57,440 nt of DNA from a virus: positions 1-57,440 of IMG/VR virus record IMGVR_UViG_3300028416_000019; one strand, given 5' to 3'. This document shows positions 1-7,320 of the stretch, in pieces (the stretch's first letter is position 1; every line of letters begins with the position of its first letter). Made by a program: the position numbers and the translations under genes. The notes beneath the pieces were generated by a model. It made no database searches. It was given only the letters and a program-made list of their open reading frames with translations, and was not told where the DNA came from.

Positions 1-8
1 CATCATGA

Positions 9-306
9 ACATCAGGAGTTGACGGAACATCAGGAATTGACGGAACAAGTGGAACATCGGGAACTTCAGGAATTGATGGAACATCAGGAACATCAGGAAT
101 TGACGGAACAAGTGGAACATCGGGAATTGACGGAACAAGTGGAACATCGGGAACTTCAGGAATTGATGGAACATCGGGAACTTCAGGAGTTGACGGAACA
201 TCAGGAACATCAGGAATTGACGGAACAAGTGGAACATCGGGAACTTCAGGAATTGATGGAACATCAGGAACTTCAGGAATTGATGGAACAAGTGGAACAT
301 CGGGAA
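9..306 (+). repeat. Degenerate 9-base repeats coding for collagen-like Gly-X-Y triplets
   Basis: The block is built from GGA-ACA-TCA/AGT/TCG and GGA-ATT-GAT/GAC units. In the coding frame this gives GTS and GID/GVD triplets. The regularity leaves all three forward frames open here, so long frames other than the Gly one are by-products. Such blocks change length easily by slippage. Confidence 0.85.
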
Positions 307-842
307 TAAGTATGGCATCTGGAGGAACAAGTGGTCAAATTTTATCTAAAATAGATTCTATAGATTATAATACACAATGGGTTAATCAGAGAAATGTTGC
401 ATTTTCTCCTATAAATGTAGGTATATGTGATACGGCCCCAACTGCAGCAACAACTCAATATTACTACCAAACAGTTGCGGAAGTTACAATGACTATAAGT
501 AAGGTTAAAATGTGGGGTTTCTCAGGAAGTGATAACGTACTATTTGGTATTTATAGAGGAGTTTTTGGTAGTTTAACACTAATAGGACAGGGTAGTGCTC
601 TTGCAGGAATTGGACCAAATGTTATTAATTTAACTGCAGAGGAAGGTCAAAATTTGAACGTTACTGCTGGTGAGGATATAGTTGTTGGGTTTTATCCATC
701 AGGTACTTCTTGGAGAACAATTTATGATACAGGTATATCAGATTCTACATTTGCAATAACAAATACGGCTAATATTTCAACAATGCCGACTTCTCCGATC
801 GGAACCGGAACAGCAGTTAGATTTGCTTGTACATTATACTAA
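9..842 (+). CDS. Collagen-like tail fibre protein, C-terminal part (left end broken or out of window)
   Basis: The reading frame shows about 100 residues of Gly-X-Y triplets (GTS, GID, GVD) followed by a compact C-terminal domain of about 175 residues that opens with GGTSGQILSK, the linker typical of phage tail-fibre tips. Such proteins form trimeric fibres at the virion surface. An in-frame TGA at 6-8 stands exactly where the repeat predicts GGA, so the frame is closed just inside the left edge. The first usual start codon in this frame is ATG at 312, which lies in mid-repeat and makes a poor natural start. Either the fibre carries a nonsense mutation (or sequence error) at base 6, or only the 312-842 part is made. 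It ends 30 bases before the next gene. Function class is fairly sure; the true start is not. Confidence 0.6.
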   Translation, partial: TSGVDGTSGIDGTSGTSGTSGIDGTSGTSGIDGTSGTSGIDGTSGTSGTSGIDGTSGTSGVDGTSGTSGIDGTSGTSGTSGIDGTSGTSGIDGTSGTSGISMASGGTSGQILSKIDSIDYNTQWVNQRNVAFSPINVGICDTAPTAATTQYYYQTVAEVTMTISKVKMWGFSGSDNVLFGIYRGVFGSLTLIGQGSALAGIGPNVINLTAEEGQNLNVTAGEDIVVGFYPSGTSWRTIYDTGISDSTFAITNTANISTMPTSPIGTGTAVRFACTLY

Positions 843-856
843 TTTTGTAATATATT

Positions 857-869
857 TTTTAATATATAC
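857..869 (+). promoter_or_regulatory. Late-type TTTTAATATATA box
   Basis: TTTTAATATATAC ends 3 bases before the ATG at 873. The same box occurs just upstream of many genes in the window (for example near 5542, 26025, 32071, 39133 and on the minus strand near 10380, 19045, 27495). With a gp55-like late sigma factor encoded at 22079-22456, I infer that it plays the role of the T4 late promoter box TATAAATA. Inference from position and recurrence only. Confidence 0.5.
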
Positions 870-872
870 TTT

Positions 873-1643
873 ATGAAACTTAATAAATTTTACGAATTCG
901 TTCAGGATGATTTTGAACCGATAAAATCTTTTTATATAAAAGATGAGTTAAACCCTAAACTATGGGAGGACTTTGAATTAGATTCAGAGGTTAGAAGACA
1001 ACTGCTACAAATTGCAGAAGACTTTTATAAATCTACGGATCTTGAAGCAGAAGTTAAAGATATTATTTTAACTGGATCGTTATCTAATTATAACTGGTCC
1101 GAAAAGTACTCAGACTATGACTTACATATTCTTATTGATTTCAAAGATATTGATGATAATGTTGAATTAGTTAAAAAGTTTGTGGATTCTGCAAAGAAAA
1201 ACTGGAATGACGGACATGATATCAAAATAAAAGGATATGAAGTTGAAGTTTATATACAAGATGTAGATGAACCACATAAATCAAGCGGTGTATTTTCATT
1301 ATTGGAAAATAAGTGGAATGTTAAACCAAAGAAAGTTGAATTCGAACCAGATGAAGAATCTTTAAGAGAAAAATCGAAGTCTGTAATGATGATGGTTGAT
1401 GAAATTGAGGATGAAGTTGATGAGGATAAATATGAAAAATTCAATGAGAAATTGAATAAAGCTTGGGATAAAGTTAAAAAATATAGAAAAAGTGGATTGG
1501 CAGAAGAAGGTGGTGAACTTTCATTAGGTAATCTTGTATTTAAGCTTTTGCGTCGTAATGGATATATCGAAAAGATAATGAAATTAAAACGTAAGTCTTA
1601 TGATAAACAATTTGAATCAAATACTAAAATAAATAATAAATAA
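873..1643 (+). CDS. Predicted nucleotidyltransferase (Pol beta superfamily)
   Basis: 256 residues. Residues 68-83 carry the nucleotidyltransferase signature: G68-S69, then D81-x-D83 in SDYDLHI. The acidic strand YEVEVYIQD (122-130) can supply the third metal ligand. Enzymes of this fold transfer a nucleotide to protein, RNA or small molecules; the substrate cannot be read from the sequence. The C-terminal half is charged and helical. The N-terminus MKLNKFYEFV resembles the short leader shared by many proteins in this window. The stop codon overlaps the next start by one base, so it is probably co-transcribed with the next two genes. Fold is likely; biological role unknown. Confidence 0.65.
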   Translation: MKLNKFYEFVQDDFEPIKSFYIKDELNPKLWEDFELDSEVRRQLLQIAEDFYKSTDLEAEVKDIILTGSLSNYNWSEKYSDYDLHILIDFKDIDDNVELVKKFVDSAKKNWNDGHDIKIKGYEVEVYIQDVDEPHKSSGVFSLLENKWNVKPKKVEFEPDEESLREKSKSVMMMVDEIEDEVDEDKYEKFNEKLNKAWDKVKKYRKSGLAEEGGELSLGNLVFKLLRRNGYIEKIMKLKRKSYDKQFESNTKINNK

Positions 1644-2338
1644 TGGATATTAAAATATCAGAAATAGAAGAAGTATTTAGAGATATATTTCAGGAAGAAA
1701 AGGGAATGGTAAACACGGTTGAAACGGTTTATGAAATGTCAAATGATGAAGATTTCTTGAAACTTATAATATCTATTCATGGCCTAACAACCGAAGATAC
1801 TTCAATAATACATACAAAATTCATATTTAAAACCGATCTAAATAAAAGACATATAATTGATAACTCATTTATATATTTATATGATATAAATTGTGTATAT
1901 CACAAAATAGAGTTCTCTACAATAATCGACTTAAAAAAGAAAATTGAAGATGTTATCGAATCTAAAGATTTTGGTGAAGACTTACAAATACTTTCGGATT
2001 TTATTGAGGCACCTGCTATGTTCTTAAATTATTACATGAAAAGAGCTAAGATAACTGAATATTCTATATTTGATGTAGAGTATGAACCTAAGTTTAAAAC
2101 AACACCTTGTGATAAAACTACATTTGATTTTAAAATAAATATAAATGATAACTATCATATGGAATTATCTATTTCTAAAATCGATGCCGATGATAAAGAT
2201 GATAAAGATACTTATAAATATCAGTTTAGATTTATGGATGAGATTGAAACGGTAGAAGCAGATACTCTTAAGAACTTACATTACTTCATAGGATCTAATA
2301 TAGCTAAACTATTGGATAAAAAACTAAAAAATAAATAA
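1643..2338 (+). CDS. Hypothetical protein, 231 aa
   Basis: Not recognised. Acidic, lysine-rich, soluble-looking protein without signal peptide or membrane segment. It starts on the last base of the preceding nucleotidyltransferase stop and ends one base before the next gene, so the three form a tight operon. Confidence 0.7.
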   Translation: MDIKISEIEEVFRDIFQEEKGMVNTVETVYEMSNDEDFLKLIISIHGLTTEDTSIIHTKFIFKTDLNKRHIIDNSFIYLYDINCVYHKIEFSTIIDLKKKIEDVIESKDFGEDLQILSDFIEAPAMFLNYYMKRAKITEYSIFDVEYEPKFKTTPCDKTTFDFKININDNYHMELSISKIDADDKDDKDTYKYQFRFMDEIETVEADTLKNLHYFIGSNIAKLLDKKLKNK

Positions 2339-2339
2339 T

Positions 2340-2912
2340 ATGTCAAAAAAAGTAAAAGGATTCGAAGATTTCAACATCGAAGTTGAAAAAGAAAGACTTC
2401 AAAAGATTAAAAGATCTTTTAAACCTAATTCTGATCAACAACAATATACAACTAATACAAGAAATGAGTTTGATGAAACGACACGTAAAATAACTACAGT
2501 TACAAAGGATGAAGTAGTTGATGATTTAAAATCATTAGAAGAAACTAATGAAGGTATATCTGGTGATATATCTAAACTAATCAAACTTAAATTAGATGGT
2601 GAAAATCTATCACAAAAAGACTTTTTAAAACTTCATAATTGGATGATGGAAAATGATAACGATTATTGTAAATCTGTTGATAAACAAATGAGTAAGGATT
2701 TAAAAAAGTTAGTTCCTAAAAACACTGAAATAAAAAACGAAGGTCATTACCCACATTTTGGTACGAACTCGAGATTCTATGATAGAGATAATGATTCTGA
2801 AGAAATTACAAGGAAAGAAAAGGAAATTTGTTTAAAAGTTTATGAAAAATATAGATTTGAAATGGAATTCTATGATTTGGAAATGAGTTTTATAGATTGG
2901 TTAAAAAAATAA
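2340..2912 (+). CDS. Hypothetical protein, 190 aa, leader-like N-terminus
   Basis: Not recognised. A charged, largely helical protein. The N-terminal stretch KVKGFEDFNIE is close to the FExF-type leader found on many other proteins here (see findings), which hints at packaging in the head. Last gene of a three-gene operon; its stop is at the foot of a strong hairpin terminator shared with the convergent gene. Confidence 0.7.
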   Translation: MSKKVKGFEDFNIEVEKERLQKIKRSFKPNSDQQQYTTNTRNEFDETTRKITTVTKDEVVDDLKSLEETNEGISGDISKLIKLKLDGENLSQKDFLKLHNWMMENDNDYCKSVDKQMSKDLKKLVPKNTEIKNEGHYPHFGTNSRFYDRDNDSEEITRKEKEICLKVYEKYRFEMEFYDLEMSFIDWLKK

Positions 2913-2940
2913 AAAAGAGAGTCATTTGACTCTCTTTTTG
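2911..2940. terminator. Bidirectional hairpin terminator
   Basis: Perfect stem GAGAGTCA / TGACTCTC with a 2-base loop, flanked by an A-run on the left and a T-run on the right. It separates converging genes ending at 2912 (+) and 2942 (-) and can stop transcription both ways. Confidence 0.85.
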
Positions 2941-2941
2941 T

Positions 2942-3253
2942 TTATAGAAGTTTGTCTAAGTTTAGATTCCTTTTAACACGTTTAGTAATATCACCCAATA
3001 TGATATCATCTAAATCTTCATGTGTTAGATTATCTATCTTATCCTTATTCTCATTATACCATTCATAAAATATATCACAAGATAACTCAATAATATCCTC
3101 AAATTTTATATTAGGTGACCATTGTTCATCATAAGAACAGACTAATATATTTAACATATCATCCGTGGATAACTCAATCGTAAAACAAATATTCCAATCT
3201 ATTGTTATCCAAAATCCTAACGAATGTATCTTATCAAAATCTTCAGTCTTCAT
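2942..3253 (-). CDS. Hypothetical protein, 103 aa
   Basis: Not recognised. Acidic with a basic C-terminal end (KRVKRNL). Its start overlaps the end of the upstream capsid-like gene by 11 bases, so it is the last gene of a minus-strand operon behind NADAR, Dam and the capsid-like protein, and it runs into the shared terminator at 2911-2940. Confidence 0.65.
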   Translation of the reverse strand: MKTEDFDKIHSLGFWITIDWNICFTIELSTDDMLNILVCSYDEQWSPNIKFEDIIELSCDIFYEWYNENKDKIDNLTHEDLDDIILGDITKRVKRNLNLDKLL

Positions 3254-3947
3254 CTAATATTTCATTTATTTTATCTTCACGTATTCTTTGTAATAAATCT
3301 GGACTAATATTAGGATATTTATCATCTAATAAATAGATAACTTTAGAACTAGCACAATTAATAGAATAATTAAAATCTATAAGAACCCTAGGACTAAAAG
3401 TTGTTTCAAGTTTTAAACTACTTTCAATATCCCTTATGTTTATAAAAACATCATTAAATAATAAAATACTCATATCATCATATCTAAGATAAGGATCAAC
3501 ATATATATCTTGATATCCATAAATACTACCTATTTTATAAATACCTTGTGATATTGGTTCAGAAGTCATTAAAAATGAAGAGGAATCTTGTAGTATGGAT
3601 CCAATTTTAGAAGAAACAACTAAATTTCTGTAATTATTACTTCTTATTTCATCTAATACTCTGTTTATGATAACTTGATCACCATCTTCTAGATTATTAC
3701 CTCTTAAATCTAAAACTGAATATTCATTAGTAATTCGTATATTTTTAAATGTTTTAGAAAGTATGGTTGATTTAAATTCATCTTTTAGTTGTCGAATATA
3801 TTCTTGTTGATAATCAACACATGATTGAATCGGAACATTCATACTTAATTGAACTCTTTCAAGACCAGAAATATAATCACTCTTTCTGAAAAAACCGGAA
3901 TAGTCAAAAAGATCCATTCCGGAATTTATCATATCCACTATATCCAT
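3243..3947 (-). CDS. Half-length capsid-like protein, paralogous to the C-terminal part of the major capsid protein
   Basis: 234 residues. Residues ~135-200 read IGSIYGYQDIYVDPYLRYDD ... ETTFSPRVLIDFNYSI. This parallels the C-terminal part of the major capsid protein encoded at 10461-12164: VGSIGDIAIYVDPYMKYND ... EATFAPRMLLRSRYAV. The preceding LVVSSKIGSILQDSSSF also matches the capsid protein's YLITNGGLAAALQDIAGY. The protein therefore has the P-domain end of a HK97-fold capsid protein without a full N-terminal half. It could be a minor vertex protein (compare T4 gp24), a capsid inhibitor or regulator, or a decoy. It starts on the last base of Dam and overlaps the next gene by 11 bases. Confidence 0.7.
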   Translation of the reverse strand: MDIVDMINSGMDLFDYSGFFRKSDYISGLERVQLSMNVPIQSCVDYQQEYIRQLKDEFKSTILSKTFKNIRITNEYSVLDLRGNNLEDGDQVIINRVLDEIRSNNYRNLVVSSKIGSILQDSSSFLMTSEPISQGIYKIGSIYGYQDIYVDPYLRYDDMSILLFNDVFINIRDIESSLKLETTFSPRVLIDFNYSINCASSKVIYLLDDKYPNISPDLLQRIREDKINEILDED

Positions 3948-4876
3948 TATACTCTTTCTCCTGTTTCTGGGTCGTAGTTCATAATTAAAAGTTCGATTCC
4001 CTTCTCCTTTTCAACTCCCTCTGTCTTAATTACCGCAGATGGTCTATGAAATTCCTTTGAAGTCCAAATATATTTATCTTTTGGTAAAATCTCTTCTAAT
4101 AAAGGAAAGTAATAATAGGATAGAGACCATCTTGATTTTGTAGTTTTCAACAACTCTAACAATCTTCTATGTGATTCAACACCAAAAGTGTCTTTATCAT
4201 CACATCCATACCAAAATAAACGTCTACCATCATCATCGTTTTTAACGTCGTTAAATCGAGCATAAGGTGGGTCTAAATAGATATAAGTATCTTCTGAATC
4301 ATGTCTTCTGATTACTTCTTCAAAGTCAGAGTTGTTGAACTCAGTGATGTTTTGAAGTCTTTTAGTATATTTGTTTTTCTCAAGCTTGTTTATTAAAATA
4401 GAAAGATTCAGTTTATCTTTTTTCTTTTTATATCCAGTGAAACCACCACCTCTTGGATAAACACTTGAGAAAGAAGATGTGATAAGAAATGCATAAATAG
4501 CACCTACTTTGAAATCACCAATCTCAAAATCCATATTATCTAAGAAATCGTTCTTAACATAATCTCGATATATGGCTTTATAGAAATCCCATTTCTCTTC
4601 TGGTGTAGTTAATTCATTGTATAGTAAACCACCTGGTGCCATAAGTGCTTTTATTTCAACTAAGAATTCTTCCGGAGATGCACAACATCTCATAAGATTT
4701 GCTTGGTGTCTGTTTCGGTCATTAAAGATAACATTTTCAAACTCTAAGTCTGAATCCATATAGATTGCAAAAGAACCTGAAAATGGTTCAATGTATGTTT
4801 TACAATCTTTAGGTATTTTTGGCGTGATGAATGATTGGAAGTTCGCCTTACCTCCAAAATAGGATATTACCGACAT
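3947..4876 (-). CDS. dam: DNA adenine-N6 methyltransferase, Dam/D12 class
   Basis: 309 residues. Motifs in order: SYFGGK (5-10), the SAM-binding IEPFSGSFA (29-37), and the catalytic DPPY at 202-205 inside IYLDPPYARF. This order and length fit the D12 class of adenine methyltransferases (T4 Dam is 259 aa). It would methylate adenines in phage DNA and so protect it from host restriction, or affect packaging and expression. It lies 113 bases downstream of NADAR and is fused end-to-start with the capsid-like gene. Target sequence cannot be inferred. Confidence 0.9.
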   Translation of the reverse strand: MSVISYFGGKANFQSFITPKIPKDCKTYIEPFSGSFAIYMDSDLEFENVIFNDRNRHQANLMRCCASPEEFLVEIKALMAPGGLLYNELTTPEEKWDFYKAIYRDYVKNDFLDNMDFEIGDFKVGAIYAFLITSSFSSVYPRGGGFTGYKKKKDKLNLSILINKLEKNKYTKRLQNITEFNNSDFEEVIRRHDSEDTYIYLDPPYARFNDVKNDDDGRRLFWYGCDDKDTFGVESHRRLLELLKTTKSRWSLSYYYFPLLEEILPKDKYIWTSKEFHRPSAVIKTEGVEKEKGIELLIMNYDPETGERV

Positions 4877-4989
4877 TTTTATTTATTTTATTGTTTTTTC
4901 TGTATTTAATTTTACTATTACTTATAGAGACTGCTACTTCGAAAGTTTTCTTTTTTCTTTCTAAATAAACGGTCACATCTTCAAACCAA

Positions 4990-5511
4990 CTAGTCGGTTT
5001 GTTGTCCACTTTGTTTGAAGAATTGATCCAAAGAATTTGGTCTTTCAACAACACCGTTTTCTTTATCTCTTATTTCCTTTCTAACTTTCATTAAGATTCG
5101 ACCTAAATGATTTAATCCTTTTCCTTGACACACACCCCAGAATTTATCATTCCAATCATTAGATTCAACCAATGAAAAATCTTCAGTACTCAATAGAAGT
5201 TCTTTTAATACAGGATCTTTGAACTTTTCTCTTACACCATAAAGCATAAAGCCAAGCTTTTTCTCATCCCAGTCCTTTCTAACTTGTATTTTTCTACCTA
5301 AAGATTTAACAATTGCCGGACTTGAAATTTTGGCAATCATCTCTCTAAAATCACCAATAGTATAATGCTTACCGTTTAACATTTGTTCATTGTTGCACTT
5401 CATCGCTACGTAGTAGTGCTCAACAGAAGGATATACTATTCCCTGATGTTCAACTTTACATGCATGGAAATTCGATAAGAATCTCCAACGTCCTTCAAAT
5501 TTATCTATCAT
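4990..5511 (-). CDS. NADAR family protein (YbiA/RibX-like ADP-ribose glycosidase)
   Basis: 173 residues, typical for the family. Recognisable blocks: FEGRWRFLSNFHAC near the N-terminus, YPSVEHYYVAMKC (~28-40) with the conserved S-x-E-x-x-Y, and the C-terminal WGVCQGKGLNHLGRILMKVR. NADAR proteins cleave N-glycosidic bonds of ADP-ribose or riboflavin-pathway derivatives, and some remove ADP-ribose from guanine in DNA. In a phage next to a DNA methylase, a role in reversing a host DNA ADP-ribosylation defence or in NAD/ADP-ribose turnover is plausible, but that is inference. Confidence 0.85.
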   Translation of the reverse strand: MIDKFEGRWRFLSNFHACKVEHQGIVYPSVEHYYVAMKCNNEQMLNGKHYTIGDFREMIAKISSPAIVKSLGRKIQVRKDWDEKKLGFMLYGVREKFKDPVLKELLLSTEDFSLVESNDWNDKFWGVCQGKGLNHLGRILMKVRKEIRDKENGVVERPNSLDQFFKQSGQQTD

Positions 5512-5541
5512 AGATACTTATATTAAAAAAGTAGTTATTTG

Positions 5542-5553
5542 TTTTTATATATA
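5542..5553 (+). promoter_or_regulatory. Late-type TTTTTATATATA box
   Basis: TTTTTATATATA ends 4 bases before the ATG at 5558. Same spacing and sequence class as the boxes upstream of other late genes. Inferred function. Confidence 0.45.
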
Positions 5554-5557
5554 GAAA

Positions 5558-6028
5558 ATGAAATATTTGAGAAAATATAATGAATCTTTTAAAATTGGTG
5601 ATATTAAAATTCAGAAGATTAAAATTGAGGATATAGATGTGGTTGTTGATATGGCATCACATATTTTTTCTAATTTGATGTCATATGATGACAACCAAGA
5701 TTATATTAGGTCTATTGTCGATTTTGATATATCATGTAAATTAACCAATAATGGTGATATTATTGGGTTCTATCTATTATCACACAAGAAAATAAAAGAT
5801 AAAAGTGGATTAGAAGGAGTCGCACTTGGTCTTAAAAAAGAGTATAGAGGTAATGGATTGGGTGATAAGTTGAAAGATTGGTTTGAAAATTATGCCAAAG
5901 ATAATGGTTATGATTTTATATTTGGTCAACATCTAAAGGGATTGAACAATATAGATTCTTGGTTAAAAAGGAGAGAATTATATAAAGAAGACAAACATAG
6001 TTATTATACAATAAAATATCTAAAATAA
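5558..6028 (+). CDS. GNAT-family N-acetyltransferase with leader-like N-terminus
   Basis: 156 residues. GNAT motif A is clear: VALGLKKEYRGNGLGDKL (about 89-106), with the R-G-N-G-L-G pyrophosphate loop that binds acetyl-CoA, followed by a helix and the DFIFGQHLKG strand. It would acetylate an amine on a small molecule or protein; the substrate is unknown. The first ten residues MKYLRKYNES resemble the leader seen on several unrelated proteins here, so this enzyme may travel in the capsid and act immediately after infection. Monocistronic; the next gene is convergent. Confidence 0.85.
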   Translation: MKYLRKYNESFKIGDIKIQKIKIEDIDVVVDMASHIFSNLMSYDDNQDYIRSIVDFDISCKLTNNGDIIGFYLLSHKKIKDKSGLEGVALGLKKEYRGNGLGDKLKDWFENYAKDNGYDFIFGQHLKGLNNIDSWLKRRELYKEDKHSYYTIKYLK

Positions 6029-6038
6029 AATATAAAAA

Positions 6039-6335
6039 TTACCAAAACCAGCTACAGTCTTTATAATTATCTTCATAGGACACATCATATCCATTGAGCT
6101 CTCTGATAAGAGTTTGTTTTGATTTTGCTCTTTGTATTCTGTTAAGAGTCTTTCTGTAGTGTTTAGGTGCAGTATGATAGAATCCACAAAACTCGTTCCA
6201 GAATTTTGAACATAGTCTTTCTTCTATCTCTGCTTCTGTAGAGGTTCTGGTGCAATAAAAATCCGAATAATAGAGATTCTTTAGAGAACGATATTCTTTT
6301 TCTCTTAACCAGTGTTTGTTTTGATGTTTGTTCAT
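6039..6335 (-). CDS. Hypothetical protein, 98 aa
   Basis: Not recognised. Basic, aromatic-rich protein with many Tyr and Trp. No signal or membrane segment. Ends 10 bases from the convergent acetyltransferase. Confidence 0.55.
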   Translation of the reverse strand: MNKHQNKHWLREKEYRSLKNLYYSDFYCTRTSTEAEIEERLCSKFWNEFCGFYHTAPKHYRKTLNRIQRAKSKQTLIRELNGYDVSYEDNYKDCSWFW

Positions 6336-6382
6336 GAGTGTAAGTTATTTTTTATTTACTTACAATCTGTCTAATAATTTTT

Positions 6383-6550
6383 TCATAGGTTATCTATTAA
6401 TAATTTTTCTAAAAAATCTTTTACTTTAAGGTTATTTTCTTCACAATGTTTCTTAACTCTTTGATGTAGCTCCTTTGATATCTGAATAAAAGTTTTATCT
6501 GAATTATAATTTTTCTTCGATTTTTGATTAGTTTCTTTATATTTTTCCAT
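6383..6550 (-). CDS. Small ribbon-helix-helix-like protein, 55 aa
   Basis: Starts at ATG 6550 and ends at TGA 6383-6385. After a basic N-terminal tail comes a strand-helix-helix pattern, TFIQISKELHQRVKKHCEEN then LKVKDFLEKLLID, like the DNA-binding RHH fold of CopG/Arc/ParD regulators. A second small protein of the same plan lies at 32087-32269. Probably a transcription regulator; an antitoxin is possible but no toxin partner is visible. Confidence 0.6.
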   Translation of the reverse strand: MEKYKETNQKSKKNYNSDKTFIQISKELHQRVKKHCEENNLKVKDFLEKLLIDNL

Positions 6551-6603
6551 AAGGAGATATATTTTTTTATATATACTATATATGAAAAAAGAAATGATTT
6601 GTT

Positions 6604-7308
6604 ATGATAAAGATATGTAAAAAGTGTAATACCGAAAAGGAATTTAATGAATTTCACAAAAGTAATGCAATTAAAGATGGATTTAAAAATGAGTGCAAAA
6701 TTTGTATAAAATTATATAGAGAGAATAATATAGAGAAATATAAAAAAATGGAAAAGGAATATAGAGATAATAATAAAGAAAAGAGAAATAAAAATAATAA
6801 ATTATATAGAGAAATTGAAGAAAATAAAAAAAGAAAGCAAGAACAAGATAGAGAAAGATATATTAAAAACCCGGATAAGTATAAGGAGTTAAATAGAAAA
6901 TATTATTATAATAATATAGATAGATTTAGAAAAAATCATCGAAACTATCTAAAATATAGGAAAAAAATAGATCCATTATTTAAATTAAAATGTGTAATAA
7001 GGACATTGGTATCAAATAGCATTAGGAAAGGCGGTTTCAATAAAAAATCAAAAACAGAGGAAGTATTAGGTTGTTCATTTGATTATTTTAAAAATTATTT
7101 GGAGTCTAAGTTTGAGAACTGGATGGATTGGAAAAATCACGGTTTATATAATGGTGAGTACGAAAAAACCTGGCAAATTGATCATATTATACCATTATCT
7201 TCAGCAGAAACAGAAGAAGATATAATAAGATTAAATCATTATACGAATCTACAACCTCTATGTAGTAAGGTAAATATGTTTGAAAAAAAAGATCTCATTA
7301 TCAAATGA
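6604..7308 (+). CDS. HNH endonuclease with N-terminal zinc finger (homing-type)
   Basis: 234 residues. The N-terminus has a CxxC...CxxC zinc motif (KICKKCNTEK ... CKICIKLY), then a long Lys/Asn/Tyr-rich helix. The C-terminal HNH domain is WQIDHIIPLSSA ... LNHYTNLQPLCSKVNM, with the DH metal-site pair and the N of the HNH core. Such free-standing enzymes are usually homing endonucleases that spread into neighbouring loci. The stop codon sits inside the terminator hairpin of the converging tmRNA gene. Very A-rich codon use compared with flanking genes suggests recent acquisition. Confidence 0.85.
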   Translation: MIKICKKCNTEKEFNEFHKSNAIKDGFKNECKICIKLYRENNIEKYKKMEKEYRDNNKEKRNKNNKLYREIEENKKRKQEQDRERYIKNPDKYKELNRKYYYNNIDRFRKNHRNYLKYRKKIDPLFKLKCVIRTLVSNSIRKGGFNKKSKTEEVLGCSFDYFKNYLESKFENWMDWKNHGLYNGEYEKTWQIDHIIPLSSAETEEDIIRLNHYTNLQPLCSKVNMFEKKDLIIK

Positions 7309-7318
7309 TAATGAGATC
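7283..7318 (-). terminator. Intrinsic terminator of the tmRNA gene
   Basis: Perfect 12-bp stem (7291-7302 with 7307-7318) and an AAAT loop. Read on the minus strand, it is followed by eight Ts (7290-7283). It begins three bases after the encoded tmRNA 3' end and contains the stop codon of the convergent HNH gene. Confidence 0.9.
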
Positions 7319-7320
7319 GT

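Noticed and set aside
19-309. Open frame coding a Glu/His/Gln-rich 96-residue protein
   Set aside because: It is the shifted reading of the 9-base Gly-X-Y repeats; the frame with Gly-Thr-Ser triplets joins the fibre tip domain and is the real one.
4848-5054. Lys-rich 68-residue open frame between NADAR and Dam (minus strand)
   Set aside because: It overlaps the ends of both real genes, has only one possible start and no recognisable feature. The 113-base gap may simply be untranslated; not fully excluded.
6421-6657. Hydrophobic 78-residue minus-strand frame
   Set aside because: Shadow of the small RHH gene (6383-6550) and of the HNH gene start; very low-complexity AT-rich translation.
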